Source: Thermoleophilia bacterium
GTDB taxonomy: Bacteria; Actinomycetota; Thermoleophilia; Gaiellales; Gaiellaceae
Length of the DNA stretch: 10,554 bases
Direction of reading: 5' to 3'
NCBI GenBank assembly: GCA_025933895.1
Contig: JAICZB010000058.1
Location: 1-10,554 of the forward strand
Of the stretch, positions 5,841-10,554 are shown piece by piece. Every line of letters starts with the position of its first letter. Within the stretch, counting starts at the first letter, position 1. Both the position numbers and the translations under genes were made by a program. The notes beneath the pieces were generated by a model, which ran no database searches, was not told the DNA's origin, and saw nothing but the letters and a program-made list of their open reading frames with translations.

Positions 5841-7130
5841 ATGAAGCAGCACCGTTTGTGGCCACGCGCCGCTGCGGTCTTCGCTCTCGTGATTCTGGCC
5901 GGGGTTCCGGCGGCGGCGGCGTCCGCCAAGTCGGGGCCGTCGGCCGCGAGCCACCGCCTCTCGCCGAGCTTCCTGAAGGGCGCGCAGCCGATGTTCCCAT
6001 CGGTCGCCCCCCAGGGTGCCGGCGTCGGCAAGGGTCTCTTGTCCCACGGGAAGAAGAGCTCCTCGACCAGCAACAGCGGTATCCAGGGCGTCGACGGAAT
6101 TCTGAACTGGACCGAGGCGGCTCCGAACGCCCCCGGATTCAGCTACTGGGATACGCTCGGAACTCCGCCGACGACGAACGGCACGACGAACATCAACGCG
6201 CCGATCGTGCCGGTGTTCGTCTCGCTGAAGAACGCCGACGGCAGCCAGGCCTACCTCATCGACCCGATGAAGGATGTGCAGCCGGAGCTGCACTCGCCGG
6301 TGTTCCAACGGGCGAGGTATTCGAGCAGCCCGATCCCGACCCAGTTCACCGACGCAGTGCAGCGCGCCGAGTACTTCGGACGGGAGTCGAGGAACTGGCA
6401 CACGGAGTTGGCACCGTCGGTCAAGGCCCCTCTGACCCTCAACGTGCCGTGGGGATCCTGGCTCGTCGCGCTCAACACCGACGGGTCGGTTGCCGCCACG
6501 CTCGTCGATGAGAGCGCGTTCTTCAACGGGATGTTCCCGCCGACCGCCCCGGTCGACAACTCCACGGTTCTCGGGCAGGCGGAGCTCAACGGCGACATCA
6601 CGACGAAGGACCTCTCGACGTTCCTGTTCGACAACGTGTTCCTCTACGTGGGCACACCGGTCAATTGCTGCATCCTCGGCTTCCACACCCTGGACCTCGA
6701 GCCGGGCGATGCCAGCAACGGGAACCTCCTCCGCACGTACACGATGGACTACGAGAGCTGGATCAGCCCGGGGCTCTTCGGGGACGCGTTCACGGACATC
6801 ACGGCGCTCAGCCACGAGATCGCAGAGACGTACAACGATCCGTTCGTCGGCCTCGCCGGAGACAACCAGACGCCGTGGTGGCTGGCTCCGAACGGTGTCT
6901 GCCAGAACAACCGGGAGACCGGCGACGTGATCGAGGGTCTCGGGGACGCAACCTTCCCGATGACGATGCACGGGTTCACGTACCACCCCCAGAACGAGGC
7001 GCTGCTCCAGTGGTTCGAGTTCCAGCAGCCGCCCTCGGATGCAATCGATGGGGCGTACAGCTATCCGAACGAAGACGTCCTCACGGGGCCGTCACCGATC
7101 GTGCCCCAGAACCCCACCTGCGGCCAGTAG
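5841..7130 (+). CDS. Secreted protein with HExxE motif, putative metallopeptidase-like (429 aa)
   Basis: The N-terminus is a clear signal peptide: MKQHRLWPR, a hydrophobic stretch to about residue 25, and a likely AxA-type cleavage near AAASA/KS. The mature protein is exported. The central SHEIAETYNDP (His325, Glu326, Glu329) is followed by ETGD (359-362). An HExxE helix plus a later acidic E-x-G-D resembles metal-binding sites of some secreted bacterial proteins. It is not the HExxH of classic zincins, so peptidase activity is inference. Cys276 and Cys277, Cys354 and Cys427 could form disulfides. Residues 50-75 are low-complexity (Gly, Ser, Lys), like a linker. ATG 5841 is preferred because AAGGGGG precedes it and the signal peptide begins there. 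The frame is open further upstream, with ATG 5814 as a weaker choice. It appears monocistronic. I do not recognise a named family. Confidence 0.82.
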   Translation: MKQHRLWPRAAAVFALVILAGVPAAAASAKSGPSAASHRLSPSFLKGAQPMFPSVAPQGAGVGKGLLSHGKKSSSTSNSGIQGVDGILNWTEAAPNAPGFSYWDTLGTPPTTNGTTNINAPIVPVFVSLKNADGSQAYLIDPMKDVQPELHSPVFQRARYSSSPIPTQFTDAVQRAEYFGRESRNWHTELAPSVKAPLTLNVPWGSWLVALNTDGSVAATLVDESAFFNGMFPPTAPVDNSTVLGQAELNGDITTKDLSTFLFDNVFLYVGTPVNCCILGFHTLDLEPGDASNGNLLRTYTMDYESWISPGLFGDAFTDITALSHEIAETYNDPFVGLAGDNQTPWWLAPNGVCQNNRETGDVIEGLGDATFPMTMHGFTYHPQNEALLQWFEFQQPPSDAIDGAYSYPNEDVLTGPSPIVPQNPTCGQ

Positions 7131-7148
7131 TACACCCTTGATGCATCC

Positions 7149-7181
7149 GGCCGGCGGGTCGATCGTTGCGACCCGCCGGCC
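7149..7181. terminator. Bidirectional GC hairpin between convergent genes
   Basis: GGCCGGCGGGTCG (7149-7161) and CGACCCGCCGGCC (7169-7181) are perfect 13-base arms around a 7-base loop. The hairpin lies 18 bases after the secreted-protein stop and 15 bases after the dinB stop on the other strand, so it can serve both. It lacks a T-tract, like many terminators in GC-rich actinomycetes. Confidence 0.8.
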
Positions 7182-7196
7182 CGGTGCGCTCCGACC

Positions 7197-8255
7197 TCAA
7201 ACGGTCTCCAGCGCCAGCTGGCGGAAGTCGGCGAGGCCGGAGACGCCCACGCCGACCAGCCTCAGCGCGCCCGGGCGGTCTCGCAGCCCGCGGTCGAGCT
7301 GCCGGCATGCGAGGTCGCCGATCGTGTCCGCCGCGTCGATTCCGGCGTCGAGCGAGGTCGAGCGGCTGCGGATCGAGAAGTCGGCGTAGCGGAGCTTCGT
7401 CGTCACCGTCCGCGCGACCTGGCCGCGCCGCTGCAGCGCCTCGGCGACCTCCGTCGCCATCCCGCGCAGCTCGTCATGGAGACGCTCGCGGTCGGAGATG
7501 TCCCGCTCGAAGGTGTTCTCGACGCTGATCGAGATCCGTTCCGTGTCGAGCTCGAGCTCGCGCGGGTCGACGCCTCGTGCCCGGTCGCGGAGCATCGTGC
7601 CGACGCTCCCCGGGAGGAGCCGGCGCAGATCGTCGTCCGTCAACGCAGCGAGATCCCCGATCGTCTCGATGCCGGCGGCCCGTAGCCGCTCCTCGGCCTT
7701 CGGACCGACGCCCGGCAGCCGGCGCACGGCGAGCGGCGCAAGGAACGAAGCCTCCCGGCCCGGCGGAACGACGACGAGACCGCCCGGCTTGCGCGCGTCG
7801 CTCGCGACCTTGGCGACGACCTTGCACGGCGCGACGCCGAGCGAGCACGTGAGGCTCGCCGCCGCGCGCACGGCGGTCTGCACAGCCTCGGCGACGACCC
7901 GCGCCGCCAGGAAATCGTCCGCTACCTCGCCGACGTCGAGATAGCCCTCGTCGATCCCGGTCTGCTCGACGGTCGGGACGATGCCGCGCACCGTCTTCCA
8001 GACGCCGCGGGAGTGCTCGCGGTAGAGCGAGTGCCGCGGACGGACGAACACGGCCCGCGGGCAGCGGCGGAGCGCCTCGGCGCAGCTCATCGCGGAGTGG
8101 ATTCCGAAGCGGCGCGCGACGTAGTTCGCGGTCGCGACGACGCCGCGTCCTCGCGGGTCGCCGCCCACGACGAGCGGTTGCGAGCGGAGCTCGGGGTTCT
8201 CCAGCTCCTCGACGGCCGCGTAGAACGCGTCGAGGTCGAGATGCGCGACGATCAC
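7197..8255 (-). CDS. dinB: DNA polymerase IV, Y-family translesion polymerase (352 aa)
   Basis: This is an error-prone, lesion-bypassing polymerase lacking proofreading. The palm begins HLDLDAFYAAVE, with catalytic Asp7 and the aromatic steric-gate position Tyr12. ATANYVARRFGI is the finger signature, and IDEGYLD supplies catalytic Asp102 and Glu103. Helix-hairpin-helix LPGVGPKAEERLRAAGI is at about 180-195, and the little finger follows from about 235. Two small departures are seen: the usual S-x-DEAYLD is GIDEGYLD, and the C-terminal clamp-binding motif is only a weak QLALE near the end. It starts with GTG, without a Shine-Dalgarno. A TACGCT box and a near-consensus LexA box lie immediately upstream, indicating damage-induced expression. 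It is convergent with the secreted-protein gene and downstream of the permease terminator. Confidence 0.95.
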   Translation of the reverse strand: MIVAHLDLDAFYAAVEELENPELRSQPLVVGGDPRGRGVVATANYVARRFGIHSAMSCAEALRRCPRAVFVRPRHSLYREHSRGVWKTVRGIVPTVEQTGIDEGYLDVGEVADDFLAARVVAEAVQTAVRAAASLTCSLGVAPCKVVAKVASDARKPGGLVVVPPGREASFLAPLAVRRLPGVGPKAEERLRAAGIETIGDLAALTDDDLRRLLPGSVGTMLRDRARGVDPRELELDTERISISVENTFERDISDRERLHDELRGMATEVAEALQRRGQVARTVTTKLRYADFSIRSRSTSLDAGIDAADTIGDLACRQLDRGLRDRPGALRLVGVGVSGLADFRQLALETV

Positions 8256-8256
8256 G

Positions 8257-8270
8257 CGAACAAGCGTACG
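8257..8270 (-). promoter_or_regulatory. Candidate LexA/DinR (SOS) box at dinB
   Basis: On the plus strand CGAACAAGCGTACG matches the Gram-positive consensus CGAACRNRYGTTCG at 13 of 14 positions; the only miss is T to A in the second half-site. It starts two bases upstream of the dinB GTG and covers the -10-like box, so bound LexA would block initiation. Translesion polymerase genes are classic SOS targets, which makes the match more credible. Confidence 0.65.
8263..8268 (-). promoter_or_regulatory. -10 box of dinB, probable leaderless transcript
   Basis: On the minus strand TACGCT is followed by TGTTCGC and then GTG 8255, so transcription probably begins at or next to the start codon. The region where a -35 would lie is inside the upstream hairpin and shows no consensus. 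Confidence 0.45.
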
Positions 8271-8295
8271 GGGCGTCGCCGACGGCGACGCCCCG
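8269..8295 (-). terminator. Hairpin terminator of the permease gene
   Basis: CGGGGCGTCGCC (8269-8280) and GGCGACGCCCCG (8284-8295) form a perfect 12-bp stem with a 3-base loop. It begins 10 bases past the permease stop on the minus strand and is followed by a mildly T-containing stretch. It directly abuts the dinB -10 and LexA region, insulating dinB from permease read-through. Confidence 0.75.
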
Positions 8296-8305
8296 CCGCT
8301 TCAGG

Positions 8306-9910
8306 TCAGGCCGCGGTGATGGGCGGCGATTCGGGCGCCTCGCCGCCGCGCTCGAGCCGCCGCTCGACGTTGCGGTCGGGCCGTCCGATCAGCAGATACA
8401 CGGCGCCGACCACTGCGATGAGGAAGATGATGAAGAGGGTGATCCAGTCGAGGTTGAAGAGCCCTCGGGCGCTCGAGAGCCCCGACGGATAGACGACGTT
8501 CACGAACATCGCGCCGAGGTACCCCGCCGCGATGAGCAACACCGGCCAGCCCCACTTCCCGAGCTGGAACGACCCCTCGGGCTGCCAACCTCGTGCCCGG
8601 GCGATGATCGCCCCGATCACCGTCAGGAGGAACGACAGGTAGATGCCGCTGACGCCGAACGAGACGAGGGCGACGAGCGCGTTCACGTGCGCCGGATAGG
8701 TCACGAACCAGATGTGGTAGTTGCTCCCCGGGTTGATGTAGACGAGCACGACGAAGAGCACCGTGATGACGGCTCCCATGAGCAGCGCGTTGACCGGCGT
8801 CTTGAAGCGCTGATTCACGCGTGAGATCCAGCCCGAACCCGGCAGCGCTCCGTCCCGTGCGTAGGAGAACGCGAGCCGGCTGCCTGCTCCCTGGATGGAC
8901 GAGCCGCACGAGAAGAAGGCGAAGATGATCAGGAGCAGCAGGCAGTCCTGCAACCAGCTCGGCAGCTGGGCGAGGATCGACGGGACCCCGCCGGCGACAG
9001 CGGCGCCGACCGGATTGTGCTTGGCCGTCGCGAGCAGGAGGCCGGCGGTGAGGATGAACGAGCCGATCCCGCCCCAGATGAGCGCGTGGCGCATCGCCTT
9101 GGGAATCTGCCGTCCGGCGTCCTTCGTCTCCTCGGCGATGTCTCCGGCCGACTCGAAGCCGTAGAAGATGTAGACCGGCGCGAGCACGGCGATGAGCCCG
9201 GCCGCGAGCCAGCTCCCGTGGAAGTCGAAGGCGAACGCGTTGGTGGCGTGGTGCTGCGCGCCCTGGCTCGAGAAGAGGAAGCCGAGCCCGTGGTGGAAAC
9301 CGTGGATCGCGAGGATGATCGCGATCCCGAGCGTGCCGACAATCTCGACGTAGACGCCGAACTTCGCGACGTCGGCCATGATCCGAGCCCCGGTGATGTT
9401 CACGATCGACTGGATCGCGAGCAGGATGAGCGTGATCACGAGGATGGTCCCGTGGCCTCCCGGATCGAGGTTCCAGCCGAACCAGTTGTGGGTGAGCGCC
9501 GTGACGTAGCCGACGACTCCCGTGTCGACGGCCGCGACGGTGATCAGCAGCGCGAAACCGTAGAACCAGCCCACGAACCAGCCGTACCGGGGGCCGACCG
9601 AGAACTTGCTGTACTGGAAGAGCGCTCCGGCAACCGGATAGTGGCTCGCGAGCTCGCCGAAGACGAGCGCCACGAACAGCATCCCGACGAGGGGGACGAA
9701 GGTCAGCCAGATGTACGCGGGGCCGGCCATGCCGAAGCCGAGCACGAAGAGCGAGTAGATGCCGACCATCGGCGACAGGTACGTGAACGCAACCGCGAAG
9801 TTCGAGAACAGCCCCAGCACGCGGTTGAGCTGGGGCTTGTAGCCCAGGCTCTCGAGCCGCGCATCCTCGTTCGAACCGACCCCAACCGCACTCGCCGCGT
9901 CGCCGTCCAT
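8306..9910 (-). CDS. APC-superfamily amino-acid permease (534 aa)
   Basis: This integral membrane transporter has about 12 hydrophobic segments across residues 33-510. The N-terminal LGYKPQLNRVLGLFSNFAVAF with FTYLSP is typical of the amino acid/choline transporter branch of the APC family, as is GFESAGDIAEETKDAGRQIP (251-270) in the loop after a central helix. Such carriers usually import amino acids, GABA, choline or polyamines by ion coupling. The substrate is not readable here. A His-rich loop (HGFHHGLG, then QHHATN) lies at about 203-225. ATG 9910 is secure: AGGAGGG lies at good spacing. A TTGACA/TAGAGT promoter lies upstream and a 12-bp hairpin downstream, so it is a single-gene unit. 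It is divergent from the carboxylase gene, which may indicate shared amino-acid catabolism. Confidence 0.92.
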   Translation of the reverse strand: MDGDAASAVGVGSNEDARLESLGYKPQLNRVLGLFSNFAVAFTYLSPMVGIYSLFVLGFGMAGPAYIWLTFVPLVGMLFVALVFGELASHYPVAGALFQYSKFSVGPRYGWFVGWFYGFALLITVAAVDTGVVGYVTALTHNWFGWNLDPGGHGTILVITLILLAIQSIVNITGARIMADVAKFGVYVEIVGTLGIAIILAIHGFHHGLGFLFSSQGAQHHATNAFAFDFHGSWLAAGLIAVLAPVYIFYGFESAGDIAEETKDAGRQIPKAMRHALIWGGIGSFILTAGLLLATAKHNPVGAAVAGGVPSILAQLPSWLQDCLLLLIIFAFFSCGSSIQGAGSRLAFSYARDGALPGSGWISRVNQRFKTPVNALLMGAVITVLFVVLVYINPGSNYHIWFVTYPAHVNALVALVSFGVSGIYLSFLLTVIGAIIARARGWQPEGSFQLGKWGWPVLLIAAGYLGAMFVNVVYPSGLSSARGLFNLDWITLFIIFLIAVVGAVYLLIGRPDRNVERRLERGGEAPESPPITAA

Positions 9911-9944
9911 CGGTCCCTCCTAAAGGGTGGATTCCGTTCGGGCG

Positions 9945-9972
9945 ACTCTACGGTTCGTTGCGTCTGTGTCAA
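9945..9972 (-). promoter_or_regulatory. Promoter of the permease gene
   Basis: On the minus strand TTGACA (9967-9972) and TAGAGT (9945-9950) are 16 bases apart, the best sigma-70-type promoter in the window. Transcription would start near 9938, giving a leader of about 28 bases that contains AGGAGG (9916-9921) ahead of ATG 9910. Confidence 0.7.
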
Positions 9973-9979
9973 TGCCTGC

Positions 9980-10007
9980 CCGGAGCCGCGGCGCGGTTAG
10001 GCTCCGG
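9980..10007. promoter_or_regulatory. Dyad over the carboxylase promoter, candidate operator
   Basis: CCGGAGCC (9980-9987) and GGCTCCGG (10000-10007) are perfect 8-base inverted arms around 12 bases. The right arm overlaps the TAGGCT box and the region just before the GTG start, so a dimeric repressor bound here would block the carboxylase promoter. An RNA hairpin is unlikely, because most of the dyad precedes the expected transcript. The binding protein is unknown. Confidence 0.45.
9998..10003 (+). promoter_or_regulatory. -10 box of the carboxylase gene, probable leaderless transcript
   Basis: TAGGCT is followed by six bases and then GTG 10010, the spacing at which transcription begins on the start codon. 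No Shine-Dalgarno lies between. No good -35 is seen. Confidence 0.45.
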
Positions 10008-10009
10008 CC

Positions 10010-10554
10010 GTGGCGGTCCTCACCTCCCAGCTCGACCGCGACGCCGACGAGTTCGCGCGCCGGCGCGGCCGGATGGAGGAGCTCGTTGCCGAGGCGCGGG
10101 AGCGGTCGAGCCAGGTCGCGCGCGGCGGCGGCGAGAAGGCGACGGACCGGCATCGGTCGCGCGGCAAGCTCCCCGCGCGGGAGCGGGTCGATCGGCTCGT
10201 CGATCCCGGCACCGCCTTCCTCGAGCTGAACGCGCTCGCCGCGTGGGACATGTACGGCGGAGACGCGCCGGGCGCCGGGATCGTCACCGGGATCGGGGTC
10301 GTCGAGGGCCGCGAGTGCGTGATCGTCGCGAACGATGCGACGGTGAAGGGCGGCTCGTACTTCCCGCTCACCGTGAAGAAGCACCTGCGCGCGCAGGAGG
10401 TTGCGGAGCAGAACCGGCTCCCGTGCATCTACCTCGTCGACTCGGGCGGAGCGTTCCTCCCGCTCCAGGCCGAGGTCTTCCCCGACCGCGAGCACTTCGG
10501 CCGGATCTTCTACAACCAGGCGCAGATGTCCGCGCAGGGCATCCCGCAGATCGC
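10010..10554 (+). CDS. mccB: Methylcrotonyl-CoA carboxylase beta (carboxyltransferase) subunit, 3'-truncated by the window edge
   Basis: The frame is open from GTG 10010 to the window end, 181 complete codons. This is the N-terminal part of a biotin-dependent carboxyltransferase, usually about 530 residues. RGKLPARERVDRLVDPGTAFLEL (about 51-73) is the family start. GAGIVTGIGVVEGRECVIVANDATVKGG (88-115) is followed by TVKKHLRAQEVAEQNRLPCIYLVDSGGAFLP and FPDREHFGRIFYNQA. The last two blocks are characteristic of methylcrotonyl-CoA carboxylase, more than of propionyl- or acetyl-CoA carboxylase subunits. The enzyme carboxylates 3-methylcrotonyl-CoA in leucine breakdown. Its biotin-carrying alpha subunit is expected downstream, outside the window. 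The start shows a TANNNT box and a dyad but no Shine-Dalgarno. ATG 10073 is an alternative that would remove conserved-looking N-terminal residues. The divergent amino-acid permease would suit a leucine-use locus, but that is inference. Confidence 0.88.
   Translation, partial: MAVLTSQLDRDADEFARRRGRMEELVAEARERSSQVARGGGEKATDRHRSRGKLPARERVDRLVDPGTAFLELNALAAWDMYGGDAPGAGIVTGIGVVEGRECVIVANDATVKGGSYFPLTVKKHLRAQEVAEQNRLPCIYLVDSGGAFLPLQAEVFPDREHFGRIFYNQAQMSAQGIPQI

Noticed and set aside
5469..6986. A 505-codon minus-strand frame antisense to the secreted-protein gene
   Set aside because: It has an Arg/Val/Glu-rich shadow composition and no recognisable motif. The plus strand has a signal peptide, promoter and terminator.
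9017..10000. A 327-codon plus-strand frame antisense to the permease
   Set aside because: It is an Arg/Asp/Glu-rich complement of hydrophobic codons, a known artefact opposite membrane-protein genes.

Overview
The window is GC-rich bacterial chromosome, roughly two-thirds G+C or more by eye. Codons mostly end in G or C, and GTG starts are common. A WhiG-type sigma factor, an EF-G paralogue, GTG starts preceded directly by TANNNT boxes and a Gram-positive-type LexA box next to dinB all suggest an actinomycete. A deep-branching lineage such as Thermoleophilia is my guess, not a demonstrated assignment. I see no phage, transposase, CRISPR array or plasmid genes. No gap between genes exceeds 300 bases.

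Left part (1-661): the 3' end of a PadR-type regulator is translationally coupled to a 64-residue His/Arg-rich, coiled-coil-like microprotein. A short convergent gap follows. It carries two related nested palindromes built on GGTGCC(A/T)GGCACC and flanked by GACGTG arms, which look like a REP/REPIN-type repeat pair.

Minus-strand block (662-3945), in transcription order: a 42-residue acidic peptide, a 60-residue two-helix membrane protein, a FliA/WhiG-family sigma factor and an EF-G-like translational GTPase. The GTPase has altered G-motifs, so it is probably a paralogue and not the housekeeping EF-G. The genes lie close together, but -10-like boxes inside the block suggest several separate transcripts.

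Middle plus-strand block (4007-7130): tRNA-Trp(CCA), an acyl-CoA synthetase of the AMP-forming adenylate superfamily, and a secreted protein with a signal peptide and an HExxE...E-x-G-D pattern suggestive of a metal site. A 13-bp GC hairpin closes this block against the convergent dinB.

Right part: DNA polymerase IV (dinB, minus) has a near-consensus LexA/DinR box over its -10 region. A 12-bp hairpin separates it from an APC-superfamily amino-acid permease (minus). The permease has a clear TTGACA/TAGAGT promoter and a strong Shine-Dalgarno. It is divergent from the 5' part of a carboxyltransferase subunit that closely resembles methylcrotonyl-CoA carboxylase beta and runs off the window end. 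The permease, the carboxylase and possibly the acyl-CoA synthetase fit amino-acid/acyl-CoA catabolism, but only adjacency supports a link.

Most of the window is ordinary chromosomal content. The best second-look items are the LexA box at dinB, the repeated TANNNT-N6/7-GTG arrangement (likely leaderless mRNAs), the dyad over the carboxylase promoter, the nested palindrome pair, the degenerate EF-G paralogue, the HExxE secreted protein, and the tiny proteins beside the sigma factor and the PadR regulator.
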